Positions 24,928 to 36,057 of a stretch of 64,000 bases of DNA are shown one piece after another. The DNA is from Spisula solida (Eukaryota > Mollusca > Bivalvia > Venerida > Mactridae), in the NCBI GenBank assembly GCA_947247005.1, contig OX365955.1, positions 16,597,322 to 16,661,321 of the forward strand, read 5' to 3'. Each line of letters opens with the position of its first letter. The stretch's first letter is position 1. The notes under the pieces are model-generated. The model made no database searches and was not told where the DNA came from. It saw only the letters and a program-made list of their open reading frames with translations. The position numbers and the translations under genes are program-made.

Positions 24928-27900
24928 CATATCCAACTATTTGTCTCATTTGTATTGAATGTGTTTTCAAGTCGACCACAGTTACCTTCCCTTGACTGGT
25001 GTTATACCGGTTATAATCTGATCGATCTTATCTCGATTGCGTAATCGCGCTATGCTAACTCAGCGGGTGGTCGGAGTGTATAAATTAATGTATATCATTT
25101 GCTGGAGGGGTTTTTTGCGTTCAGTTACACTTTGGTGTTTTTGACATTTTGTATATGATGCATACCAGGATCTTTTTTATGGGCATATCTCTGTCATTAT
25201 GAAATTTTGTTCATAAGGTAGGTATCATCAGGAACATTTAAATATGCTTCCATGGTACTATTCAGAATTCGTTGATCATGTGTGAGGAATCTAACAATTA
25301 TGCATTTGATATACTAGTAACCGCAATACATGTCACGATATGTATACTTATTATCATGCATATTCGATGGATGATAAAAAAATAAACGGTTACTAGTAAC
25401 TGTACAATGCTTGAGTATGTGTGCAATATCACAAAGTACAGTTTAAATGAAATTTAGCAACCACTGCTGATTTTTCAAGTATGTTGTACGGTTGATAGAC
25501 CATACAATTATGGAACTGGTTTTTTAATATCTTGAAAAATAAAAAAGTTATGACAATTTTAAGTTCGTGAAATAGAGCGTTCTTTTCTTGAATTAAATAG
25601 GAGAATATTCGCGCGGTAGCGGACCCGACAAAACTCAAATTTTCCCTCTAATTGTCACAAATATTTTATTTTTTTCAAGATATTGGGATGAAACATTTGT
25701 TTAACTTATTTATGTTGGACAAGTGCTTTCAAAGTTATGAAGAGTTGAAATGTTAAACAAATACTAAATCAGTTTTCATTGTTTTAATTAAATCATAACA
25801 TCAATCATATAACCAACAAAGTCATATATTCATTTTCAAGTTATCACAAAATGTAGTTTGGCTATTTTGACCTGAACCTGACCTTTATGCAAGACTATAT
25901 TACAAGGTTCTTGCTTTGAATACATGAATATCAATTTCCGCAAGCAAGTCGTTCGATATCGGTATTTCAAATTTGTGTTTCTATTACATCTCGAGCTACT
26001 TCGTGATACTCCCCGATTATGAAATATATTGTGATAATATATTGACTGTTAAATTCTGCTAGTCAATTCATCATCCTGATTTTTTAAAATAATGAGTAAA
26101 ATACTTAAAATGGATTTAATCACATCAGCAATTTATATCTGAATATGAATTTGTGCTTTTATCAGACTTGTTATAATATATAGACTGTAGACTGTGGCTT
26201 GATTTATGATGCGTTATATGCCGTGGAATTCCCGGTGACACCCGCAATAAAAGTTACAGGGGTTTGTTTACGAATACATGTATTGTCTTATTATAGCAAA
26301 AAGGATGTATCTACAAATGAAAAAAGAAGGCAGATAGAAACTTTATATAAACGCATCTTGAATGATACTTACTGTTTTATTTTTACATTGTGGTTATAGG
26401 TATCAGCGATGCGACCATACATGTATGATAAAAAAATATTTATGATACTTATTATACGAATATGAAAGTTTACTTTGCATGAAGCATAAAACAATGCTTA
26501 TAACAAATAACAATGATTGAAAACATAAATTTTCAGGAGAAAAAACCTAATATATATGATTAATTAATATATAGAATGTTCGAATCCCAACTGGCTTCGT
26601 AATCTGTCTGGTCAGAGCAGACGCGCTTTATTCCTCTAGCCGGGCTATAGTTAAGTGATTATCATTAAAAGATACGCATATTATTAGCAATATATAAGCA
26701 AGTACATGTATACTGTAAATGAACCATAAAGCTATAACGCACATGTATTTAATCTGCCTTAGGGTAAAACCACGGAAATACATTAGACGGAATGGCAACT
26801 CATTCAACTCCCACTATTTTCCTATATAGGCCGCCATAATGGAATGAAATATCGCGATCGGCTTACTTGTACGAGACTTAGCGAGACTTGACGAGATTCT
26901 CAAGTTGGCGCTATTTTTCCCGCTAGCCGCCGCCATCTTGGATTATTTCACCAATTCAGCCTGATTTGTCAATGAGATATTTGTTTTCATTTAAAGCAAT
27001 TCTTCGTCTAAATAAGCAAAGATGGGTGTTTATTTGTTCCGTTGTGTGTTTGGAACGTTTTTAAATAGATAGTCTGGACGATTCATCTGTCAATTGTGAC
27101 ATAGACCACATTTTCTGTGACCTATCCTGGTCGATAAATTTTCAATCGACGGGTTTTGGATTGCTTCCGATATTTACTTTTTTAAATCCCTAAGGAAACT
27201 TATTTGCGACTGTTTTTCTTATAAATCAATATTTTTTGTGATCTTTGGGGTGTCCTCTATTTGTTGAAAATGATCAAACCACTTAGTTTTGTGGTTTTGA
27301 CACGAAAAAAAGATTTCTTTTGGATAAGCCATGTTCACAATTATCGTGCTTACCGAAGCGCGCAATGCATTATGGGTAGTCAGGTCATAATTAGGCTATT
27401 TTTAGACCTGCTTATCCGTTCTGTGTATATCCGTGGTAAAACATACATTTCAACATCTGAATTCATGCCTCTAAAAGTATACGGATTTTTTCTCACCTTT
27501 TTTGACGTTTAATTTTCATTTTACAATTCGTATATATTCAATTAGGTGGTACAACGTGTCAATTAACCAGTTTATTTATTAAGTGTCATAGGAATGACAT
27601 GATTCTTCATTTTTATGTCTCACCTGTTCGATTATTATAATTTTAAATTATGCGTGAGCTTATGACATTTCACTTTTAATCATTTTAATGCATGTATTAC
27701 TTTCCAAATCGGCAATAAAGTCAAAGTTTCAAATCTCTAAAATCATAATAAAGTATGTATACAGGAAATATAGCGGTTATAACCCTTCACGCGAATGTAC
27801 CACTTTTATTACCCCACATGCTGTGACAATCGCAGCGGGGCGCGTCATAAAACAATTAACAATGTGCAAATTAAATATGTGTATTACTTTTTACTAAAAA

Positions 27901-28338
27901 AAAAAGATACCTGTTTTAAAAAACCGTAAAAAGGGGGCAGATCTAATAATCACATTTCTTATATCAAAACACCAATCTGACGGGAAGAAATTAAACTATT
28001 AATCAAGTTTGCACAAAATATATTCCCCGAGAAACAAAAGAACTACGAACAAGAAAGTAACCAAGTTTGATATCAAATCCGTTCAATTCCTTCTTTGTTC
28101 AATGTGAGTGATAGTCATGTTAAAAACCTTTAAAAAGGGGGTTGATCCCATAAAGATACAACTATGAAATTTAGTGCATTATATTGTAGACATATCAAAC
28201 TACAAAATATGTTTGCACATAAGAAATATCTCAAATAGTTATTATCATATGGACAATTTTACGTGGAGTCCCCATGCCTTCCAATGGTAGAAAAATTGTC
28301 ACATGTGCGAATACAAATGGGACAAATAGTTGGATATG
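24928..28338. mobile_element. 3.4 kb TIR DNA transposon, non-autonomous
   Basis: Terminal inverted repeats of 29 bp with one mismatch (24928-24956, catatccaactatttgtctc; 28310-28338, its complement). Copy B has the exact empty site at 34854/34855, which makes this a well-defined insertion or excision. The junction shows no target-site duplication: the left flank gcgaataag and right flank gttaaaag join directly in copy B. No transposase-like ORF is seen inside, so I call it non-autonomous; the superfamily is unknown. Confidence 0.8.
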
Positions 28339-28560
28339 GTTAAAAGACGCCCGTCTTATGTCCGATAAAGAGATACATAGCCATAGTAGTTGAAAAAAGG
28401 CGATATTCAAGCGGAAGAGGACCATCCCCCAACATCACTCCATTACCATTACCACAACTTCCGGAACCTCATCTTCCAGCAAAAGTTATAAGAAGTTCCC
28501 CAAACCTTCTGATATTCCCATGTTTGAGGGATTGGATGGGGCGATCTACAACAACAAAAA
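28339..28560. other. Start of SGNH-associated block, copy A
   Basis: Begins with a palindromic motif, aagacgcccgtctt (about 28346-28359), followed by tgtccgataaagaga. Similar palindromes recur at the far end of the block near 30660, 30738 and 30787. Confidence 0.5.
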
Positions 28561-28806
28561 ATGAAGGCACGAGGAATCGTCGACAAGAACAACAACTACT
28601 ACACCCAGATTCAGCTGCGTTCTCGGCACTTCGGCATCCCGTCCGAATATTCCAACAGCACCCGTCCGGTCCGCTTCGTTGCACCAGTGCGTGCGTCCGA
28701 GCACCAGTCCGAGTATGTAGACCTTGCGCCAGTCCATACAATGGCACATGTGCTAGTCCGGTCTGCACACCTTTCCGCAACCAGACTTTCACTTTATGTA
28801 AAATAA
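28561..28806 (+). CDS. Small ORF of unknown function, copy A
   Basis: 81-codon ORF starting MKARGIVDKNNNYYTQIQ. It is open in both copies of the segment with two amino-acid differences (Y to S, H to R). I do not recognise a domain. Other frames are also open here in both copies because the region is GC-richer and recently duplicated, so coding is not established. A diverged, non-open relative of this stretch seems to lie at 30852-31200. Confidence 0.25.
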   Translation: MKARGIVDKNNNYYTQIQLRSRHFGIPSEYSNSTRPVRFVAPVRASEHQSEYVDLAPVHTMAHVLVRSAHLSATRLSLYVK

Positions 28807-29491
28807 GAACCTTTGGACTGTTATTGACACAATTTGGAATTATAGTGTCGCAAATATATGTCTTTTGGTGGTAATGATTGGCACAAGATTGTCGTTTTTA
28901 AAGAACAACTGTAAACTGCCAAGTAGGAGATACAAATGCTCTAGACCTCAGAGGTCGATTTTTGTGTATATATAAATAAAATAAATAAATCCATTTCCTT
29001 AAGCTTGTAGATGAATTATCCACCAGACAAATTTACCCCGTTTAGACCATTTTCATGCAGCAACGACATGAAGGGGTACATGTCAATGTTACGACTTATC
29101 TAGTTACTTCCCTTGACTAAACAGTATGCACATGCCATACGTCGTTACTCCCCTTGACAACATACAATTTTAAGGTGTTACAACTGCTCCATCGTTATGT
29201 AAAGAACCAAATACTTAAATAATAGGAAATGTTAAGCATACATACTAATTAATCAATTAGGGATTAAAATTACATACTTGTTTAGGATCAATTACTTCAT
29301 ATTAAACAAACAAATAAACATTTATTATTAATTAATAGATCTACTGTAGACACATAGGTAAAACATAAATTATTAAATTCTAATGCATAAATTGATTTAC
29401 CGGGTCCCAACCTAGGATACTCTCATCAGGCCATACACCCCCCCATAATAACTAGACAATACGAGTAGCTATTCTCCCATGTATATGTGGT

Positions 29492-29507
29492 GGCCCTGAA
29501 AAGGGCC
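29492..29507 (-). terminator. Histone-type 3' stem-loop after SGNH ORF, copy A
   Basis: On the - strand it reads GGCCCT-TTTC-AGGGCC, preceded by CCCCAAC and followed by ACCACA, matching the animal histone stem-loop consensus including flanks. GGGAGAAT, a possible U7 target, lies 13 nt downstream (29471-29478). The loop (TTTC) is the type found at the local H1 genes, while the stem is that of the core histones. Confidence 0.85.
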
Positions 29508-29541
29508 GTTGGGGTGGCATTATTTAGAAGCCTAAAAAGCT

Positions 29542-30087
29542 CTAAAAATGACCGTAGGCAGCAATAAGTGTCTGTCGCAGCTTCAGTAATATGCAGCGCA
29601 TCCCCTCAACATTCAAATGAACCTGGTCCGGGGCAACGTGCTTAAAGTACCTAAGTTTAGGAAGCCTCACCAAATCACGGCCATACCACTTGGCCAGCCT
29701 TCTACTTACGTTGATACGCTGTCTATCAAAGCATTCCTGTGTCAGACCAGGACACTTACGGAAATCTCCCCGGGGGGTGATCTCGACTATGTAGATTTGG
29801 CTAACTCCGCCTCTACGAATAGTCTCCACCAGGTGACAAATCTGGTGGAAAATGTCCTTATGCCTAGACACTGGGGTAATGTCATTGCCACCCAGCATGA
29901 CAATAACAACTGTCGGCTTAAACTCGAGTAGCTCCCCCAAAAGGCGTTGATCATAGCGCTCTGTGCTCATACCGTCCGTTCCATAGAATGAGGTGGTATA
30001 GGGAGGGTACAGCTGGGTGCCGGTCTTCTCCAAATATTCCCCAAGTCTCCGTACAAAGCTATCGCCAAAAACTGCAAGTCTAGGCAT
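29542..30087 (-). CDS. SGNH/GDSL hydrolase-like protein with histone-type 3' end, copy A
   Basis: 181-residue protein with the SGNH hydrolase blocks: GDSF with the nucleophile Ser near residue 10, GGND at 66-69 (oxyanion Gly/Asn), and DQVH at 154-157 with the catalytic Asp and His. The family includes esterases and lipases, and SGNH domains also occur in some retroelements (CR1/L2-type ORF1, Ngaro-type). The gene is intronless. TATATAAG (30126-30133) lies about 40 nt before the ATG, with CCAAT motifs further up (about 30182 and 30200). A consensus histone stem-loop starts 35 nt after the stop. The layout is that of a replication-dependent histone gene. Substrate and role are unknown. Confidence 0.75.
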   Translation of the reverse strand: MPRLAVFGDSFVRRLGEYLEKTGTQLYPPYTTSFYGTDGMSTERYDQRLLGELLEFKPTVVIVMLGGNDITPVSRHKDIFHQICHLVETIRRGGVSQIYIVEITPRGDFRKCPGLTQECFDRQRINVSRRLAKWYGRDLVRLPKLRYFKHVAPDQVHLNVEGMRCILLKLRQTLIAAYGHF

Positions 30088-30125
30088 GGTAGTTGGAATA
30101 ATGAGGGCTACAGGTCAGCATACAA

Positions 30126-30133
30126 CTTATATA
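30126..30133 (-). promoter_or_regulatory. TATA box of SGNH gene, copy A
   Basis: TATATAAG on the - strand, 39-46 nt upstream of the ATG, implying a leader of only about 10-20 nt. Confidence 0.6.
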
Positions 30134-30852
30134 GCCAAATGTCAAAATGTAAATTTATTACCCGTCACAAACAGTAACATGCCAATTATAACTGCCAATA
30201 AGGGTAGTGTCTACCGATACAATCAATAAAGACTGAGCAGTCTGGAATATAGATGACATATAATCTAGGCGCCGTCACCTCACCACCTATGATAACACCT
30301 ATGTGGGGACATGAGAAAACCCGGTAAATCTAAAAATAAAATTAAAAATAAAACGTAAAGATTAATTAAAAAAAACTTAACCTACGTAATTGAACATAAT
30401 TTCATCAAGAATTATTAGTTGGAATCATAAAATTTGATATAAAAATAAGGAAATTTAAGTGTTCATATACCAAGCAGCATCATTTTTTTATCATTATAAA
30501 TATAATTATTTTTGATAGGAATATAAATTTTTACAACTATTCTTATAATTAGTGCTAGGGTTACCATTAGCATATTATTATTATAAGTAAAAGAACAAAT
30601 CCACACAAATATGTTTCGATTGTTTAATAATTTAATTTAATAAGTCTAAGTTGAAGGGACGCACGTCTCAGTCAGAGCTTGAGAACAAGTTTACTTAATT
30701 GTCTTAGCCAGAACAAGAGAGAAGTAAGTTAAAAGACGCATGTCTTAGTCCGAGTAAGAAGTAAGTTAGGACAATTAAGTAAGAGACGCGCGTCTCAGTC
30801 CGTGAAAGAGAAACGGAAGCAAAGAAACTGGAGTAAGGCGCCGGTGGAAAGG
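30134..30852. other. Region upstream of SGNH gene, copy A
   Basis: AT-rich, with no gene. Near its far end are three palindrome-centred repeats (ggacgcacgtctcagtc near 30658, aagacgcatgtctt near 30736, gagacgcgcgtctcagtccg near 30784). Confidence 0.6.
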
Positions 30853-31807
30853 TGAACGTCAACAAACATCTTCCAGACCTTCAAGAAATACCATCTTCCA
30901 GATCTTCACACAAGGTCAAGCCACATCACCTCTACAAGAAATTCCCATACGCTCTCCAATCTACTCAGCTCAACTGGGTTTTGCGGAGGGGGTTGGGTAA
31001 TCTACAAGCTGCCAACTACACAGAGGAGGCGTTCCGGGGAGTGGAATAACCAATAGCTGTCAAGTTTCTCCAAAATTTAAAACAACACCAGTCCGTGTCC
31101 GGCCCGACTCGTATCGCTGCATCCGTCCGTGAGTCTAAGCGGTGAGCTCCAGTCCGAGTCCTAGTCGGCGGTTCCCTCTGGGTTGCCGTTGGCGGGGCTG
31201 TGCATTATCTTACTGCTACTTCTAAGACCCCAAGGGACGCAACTCATATCAAAATAGGCAAAGTAAAAAGATACAAATGCTCTAGATCTCATTGGTCGAT
31301 TTTTGTATCTACATTAAACAACACAAAAAGTAAACATTTGGCTAAAGCTTGAGACAAATTATCGGCAAAATAAATTTACCCTGTTCCGAACATTTTAACT
31401 TTCTCGACATGCAGGGATACATCCCGTGGTCCTACAAAATACCGAGATTAGACTATAGATCTCGGCAACTAGCCAATCAGCATGGAGAAAAAGTGTTGAA
31501 TAAATCCCGTATGCAACACTTTGCTGTGGTATATATAACAAAAGATTGCTATATACTATAGAAGGCCAAGCAAAATAATTGAGCATAGCTATAATAATTT
31601 ATACATGCATTTAGCACAGAAAATGTGGATGCCAAAATTTTTGATACCAAGCTTTGTTTAGACTATAATATAACAATACTATATTGTAAACAAGTAACTA
31701 ATTGGACTTATTAGAATACATGTATATCAAACCTTTTTACGTTTGTTCATAATTACTGTCATAATCTGAGACAACAATTTTGATAGATAATTAACCAATT
31801 AAGGTAT
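30853..31807. other. Between the two duplicated segments
   Basis: The first part (30853-31430) is a diverged copy of about 28400-29080: both contain tccgtccg-rich text, the phrase gatacaaatgctctaga, and the run aaatttaccc. The rest (31431-31807) is AT-rich with no recognised feature. Confidence 0.55.
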
Positions 31808-31966
31808 TGCCAAGGCAGCCAAGAAACCAGCTGCAAAGAAGGCTAAGACACCTAAGAAGGCTGCTGCCAAGCCAAAGAAGGCCACAAATCACCAAAAAAG
31901 ACTAAGGCAGCTGCCAAGCCAAAGTAGGCAAAGACACCAAAGAATGCTGCTGCTGCTAATAAATAA
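31808..31966 (+). pseudogene. H1: Histone H1 tail pseudogene
   Basis: The last ~53 codons of the H1 tail, beginning gccaaggcagccaag. It has a frameshift (gccacaaatcacc for gccaccaagtcacc), a premature stop (aagtaggca) and aataaataa at the end. It carries the unit 1 tail variant (aaggct). There is no globular domain upstream. The stem-loop at 31997-32012 is broken by C to A in the stem. Confidence 0.92.
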
Positions 31967-32033
31967 GCAATTCCATCTTGTTTATTTCACCACAAAGGTA
32001 CTTTTCAGGACCATTCATGTATTTTCCATTGAA

Positions 32034-32611
32034 TTTACCTCTAAAATTGTCAAACTTTTATAGTTTCAGTGCTTATACTTAGGTGTATGTTGTATCTGAA
32101 AACAATATTCACCCTTATTATCACCCTTATTATCTTTCCTTATGACCAACATGTGCAAATACAAATGCATAGGTTTCCCTTGTACAAAATGTCTTGAAAA
32201 TGTGATAATCCAAAGTATTATTAGTGTAATTTCTGATTTTATGTGCAGTTTGTCCATTACAGGGCATTATACTTGTTATATGGCACTGGAACAAATATAT
32301 GAGTAACTACATGTGCATTTGTGCAGTGATTACGTATTCTTCTATAATAAATACAGTCAAACAGCATCATTTCATTCATTTTCACAAAATTAAATGCATT
32401 TCAAGTGTCTGGTACAGATGGGAACAATTTTGGTTAAATTTTAAAACTCTCTCAAAGTGAACACATCAGGCCGATTTTCATAATAATTTTTGGGTTTTCG
32501 ATTAATACTTAGTCTAAATATTCAGAAAATGTCACATTTTGAATGATTTAATTATGAAAAAGTATAATAATCACCTAAAAACTGATTTAATGCCTTGCCT
32601 AAAATGCCTAT
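32034..32611 (+). other. Decayed H1-H3 spacer, copy B
   Basis: Aligns with the functional H1-H3 spacer with scattered substitutions and small indels. No gene. Confidence 0.8.
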
Positions 32612-33056
32612 AAGAGCTGCTCTCTGATTGGTCCAATTGCCCTAGTGTCGCACGGCGTGATTGGTTGCTTACAAGCTGAACTACCCGCTGAAAGGCCAAA
32701 TCTTATTAGTGCATTTTCTTCTTGTGCCAAGTTTTATGGGTCTAATACAAAAACACAGTAGCTTAGATCCTTATTATCGTTATATAATCCTCTATGTTAA
32801 CATAAGGTATATGTTTTCAGACAATATGTACTCTGTTTATGCGAAAAATCCACAAAAACCGAGAAAAGAAGTAAATGAGGGGAAACGTCTGCTGAAACGA
32901 ATTATAGAAGCTTGTCTCTGATTGGCTGAATTGTCCTAGTCTCGTGCATCGTGATTGGCCGATGTGAAAGTGCACCTGCACGCAGTTCAGGGTTTGCTAA
33001 GTAGGTCATTACGATTTCAGGGGTATAAAAAGCTAAATTTAACGTATTGTGATCAT
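32612..33056 (+). pseudogene. Mosaic of orphan H3 and H2A promoters, copy B
   Basis: Same H3-promoter, scrap and H2A-promoter mosaic as in copy A, almost unchanged. The H2A leader is interrupted by the insertion that follows. Confidence 0.8.
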
Positions 33057-33322
33057 ATAAATAATTTTTAATATATATACATAGAATATAAATAGTTTTT
33101 AATATAAAGACATACATATATAGATTTTAATTATACAAATAGATACAAATAGATACACATATATAAACATAGCGTTCATTCTAAATAGTATTAGTACACA
33201 CGCAAACATTCTAAAATAGATAATTTTAATATAGTCTAAATAAAGAAAGCAAACTATAAAGATAGAGAATGCTCGCCCATATGGGTTATCCCGGTGGCGA
33301 GGGTAAATAAATCCAACAACTG
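33057..33322. mobile_element. 266 bp insertion with 11 bp target duplication
   Basis: Present in copy B only. Flanked by attgtgatcat at 33046-33056 and 33323-33333; copy A has a single attgtgatcat there. The insert is AT-rich and ends in a small hairpin, gctcgccc...ggcgaggg, near 33271-33302. The length and target duplication suggest a SINE or other retrotransposed piece, although no poly(A) tail or RNA polymerase III box was seen. Confidence 0.7.
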
Positions 33323-33367
33323 ATTGTGATCATTATTCTCTCCCGTGAACGGATAACACTCGCAATC

Positions 33368-33639
33368 ATGCCTAGGAAGATAGCAATATGGTGGAATGAT
33401 GAATGTCACACTGCAATTAAAGCCAGGGAAAAGCCTACCATAAGAAAAAGAGAAAAGAAACACCGATTAATGTTGAAAATTGGAAAATTTTAAGAACTGA
33501 AGCATATAAAACAATTAAAAAAGCTAAAAGAAAAAGCTTGAAAAATGTCTGCAGTGGTGAACCCGACAAGGATGCCGTCTGTGAGGGCACCGAGCTGTCA
33601 CCAATTACACCAGTAGCAAATTTAACAATTGCTGTCTAG
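33368..33639 (+). pseudogene. Chimeric H2A/LINE/H2B ORF, frameshifted, copy B
   Basis: Same chimera as at 23467, but one A is missing in the gggaaaaag run near residue 20 (gccagggaaaagcc), so the frame is broken. Unlike copy A it keeps the H2B-derived stem-loop downstream. Confidence 0.85.
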
Positions 33640-33655
33640 TGTATATACAACAAAC

Positions 33656-33671
33656 GGCCCTTTTTAGAGCC
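33656..33671 (+). terminator. Mutated H2B stem-loop, copy B
   Basis: ggccctttttagagcc: one stem pair is lost (C opposite A). In copy A the whole hairpin is deleted. Confidence 0.8.
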
Positions 33672-34202
33672 AATCAACTAATTTCGATTGAATGTCTCTC
33701 ATACCGATTGTTAATACTTTAGTTTATATACACTGTTTCCCAATTCATATATATTTTTAATACAACCCATTCTAGTCTGGTAAAATAAATCGGACATTAC
33801 ACGATATACATGAAAATGCATCAAATACCCTAAAAAGTTGCATATTAATACAAAGAATGCGTTTATAACCTCGTGTTGTCAATCCCAGTATTTACCAAAA
33901 CACAGTACTTTAGATCCTTATTGTCGCTGCATAATCCTATGTATAAACAGTAGATGTGTTTTTAGACAAAATATATATCTTATTAATATTGCCAAAAATC
34001 TACACAAACCTAAAACAGTAGTAAATAAGGGAAAAGGGGTGCCGAAACGAGTTATAGTAGCTCGTCTCTGGTTGGCTGAATTGCCCTAGTCTCGTGCATC
34101 GTGATTGGTCGGTGTTCAAGTGCACCTGCACTAATACCTGCGTTTTGTAAGTAGGTCAATCCGATTTCTGAAGTATAAAATGGAAAATTTCAAAAATTCC
34201 GA
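33672..34202 (+). pseudogene. Decayed H2B-H2A spacer and second orphan H2A promoter, copy B
   Basis: Counterpart of 23757-24278, with the promoter motif GTAAGTAGGTCA kept exactly near 34148 and tataaaat near 34173. No H2A follows. Confidence 0.8.
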
Positions 34203-34854
34203 TTACATGTCAAATTTGAGCAATTGTTGTCCATTCTTGAGCAAATTAATTGTAATTTTATAAAAAAAATCACACCCCGAGCAAACTAAGCCGGAGCGGA
34301 GTATGTGAAACACGCGATGGCTAGTTCAAACAATAGACTAATACAATGAGAAACCTAGGTCAAGTAAACAATAAGAAGGTTAATAAAACAATTTAACCAA
34401 TTTAGACTGACTAACCCCAAATTAAACGTTATAGGGCGATATCACTCGGCATTTAGTAATTATAAACATTAAAATTAACAATATAATCAACTGGACCTCA
34501 TATCTACAATCGTTTTCATTACAATACACTTTTAACTTTCTTTTGGAAAGTTTTCTGTGATTTTTAACCTTTTCCCAATTCTATAATAGAATCTATGTAT
34601 TTTTAATCAAGAATTATATTAGAATAATTTTAATAGAAAGTTATTATGTTCTTCTTTACGGGTTGTTAATACTTTTAAAAACACAGGACTTTAAAATTAC
34701 GTAATAAATCCGGCTTTATTATTATTATTTAACAACAGCAAAGACCTAAATATACTATTGACAACAGTTTTTCAAAGAAAATAATAGAGAAATTTATTTA
34801 AAAGAATTATTTGGACTGGTCGCAGTATGTTTTACCTAAACATAAGCGAATAAG
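34203..34854. other. Unassigned AT-rich sequence, copy B
   Basis: Counterpart of 24279-24927. It ends at the empty transposon site (34854/34855). Confidence 0.6.
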
Positions 34855-35077
34855 GTTAAAAGACGCCCGTCTTATGTCCGATAAAGAGAAACATAGCCAT
34901 AGTAGTTGAAAAAAGGCGATATTCAAGCGGAAGAGGACCATCCCCCAACATCACTCCATTACCATTACCACAACTTCCGGAACCTCATCATCCAGCAAAA
35001 GTTATAAGAAGTTCCCCAAAGCCTTCTGATATTCCCATGTTTGAGGGATTGGATGGGGCGATATACAACAACAAAAG

Positions 35078-35323
35078 ATGAAGGCACGAGGAATCGTCGA
35101 CAAGAACAACAACTACTACACCCAGATTCAGCTGCGTTCTCGGCACTTCGGCATCCCGTCCGAATCTTCCAACAGCACCCGTCCGGTCCGCTTCGTTGCA
35201 CCAGTGCGTGCGTCCGAGCACCAGTCCGAGTATGTAGACCTTGCGCCAGTCCGTACAATGGCACATGTGCTAGTCCGGTCTGCACACCTTTCCGCAACCA
35301 GACTTTCACTTTATGTAAAATAA
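35078..35323 (+). CDS. Small ORF of unknown function, copy B
   Basis: Counterpart of the 81-codon ORF at 28561. Same length and frame, two residues different. No domain recognised. Confidence 0.25.
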   Translation: MKARGIVDKNNNYYTQIQLRSRHFGIPSESSNSTRPVRFVAPVRASEHQSEYVDLAPVRTMAHVLVRSAHLSATRLSLYVK

Positions 35324-36007
35324 GAACCTTTGGACTGTTATTGACACAATTTGGAATTATAGTGTCGCAAAAATATGTCTTTTGGGGGTAATAATTGGCA
35401 CAAGATTGTCGTTTTTAAAGAACAACTCTAGACTGCCAAGTAGGAGATACAAATGCTCTACGCCTCAGAGGTCGATTTTTGTGTATATATAAATAAAATA
35501 AATAAATCCATTTCCTTAAGCTTGTAGATGTATTATCCACCAGACAAATTTACCCCGTTTAGACCATTTTCATGCAGCAACGACATGAAGGGGTACATGT
35601 CAATGTTACGACTTATCTAGTTACTTCCCTTGACTAAACAGTATGCACATGCCATACGTCGTTACTCCCCTTGACAACATAAAATTTTAAGGTGTTACAA
35701 CTGCTCCATCGTTATGTAAAGAACCAAATACTTAAATAATAGGAAATGTTAAGCATACATACTAATTAATCAATTAGGGATTAAAATAACATACTTGTGT
35801 AGGATCAATTACTTCATATTAAACAAACAAATAAACATTTATTATTAATTAATAGATCAACTGTAGACACATAGGTAAAACATAAATTATTAAATTCTAA
35901 TGCATAAATTGATTTACCGGGTCCCAACCTAGGATACTCCCATCAGGCCATACACCCCCCATAATAACTAGACAATACGAGTAGCTATTCTCCCATGTAT
36001 ATGTGGT

Positions 36008-36023
36008 GGCCCTGAAAAGGGCC
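36008..36023 (-). terminator. Histone-type 3' stem-loop after SGNH ORF, copy B
   Basis: GGCCCT-TTTC-AGGGCC on the - strand, 35 nt after the stop, with flanks CCCAAAC and ACCACA (even closer to consensus than copy A) and the same GGGAGAAT downstream. Confidence 0.85.
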
Positions 36024-36057
36024 GTTTGGGTGGCATTATTTAGAAGCCTAAAAAGCT

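Larger units (their letters stand above)
22668..30852. repeat. Array-edge segmental duplication, copy A
   Basis: This stretch is homologous to 32291-37361 (copy B) over its whole length, apart from indels. It starts abruptly in a diverged H1-H3 spacer at aacaaatatatgagtaac. It ends at ggcgccggtggaaaggt, after which the copies diverge. Copy A alone has the 3411 bp transposon at 24928-28338 and lacks the 266 bp insertion at 33057-33322. Confidence 0.9.

Noticed and set aside
24928..28338. Transposase inside the 3.4 kb TIR element
   Set aside because: Only short ORFs without recognisable domains are present on either strand.
29617..29931. 104-residue + strand ORF opposite the SGNH gene
   Set aside because: Mirror of the SGNH ORF; the - strand frame has the catalytic blocks, TATA box and correctly oriented 3' hairpin.
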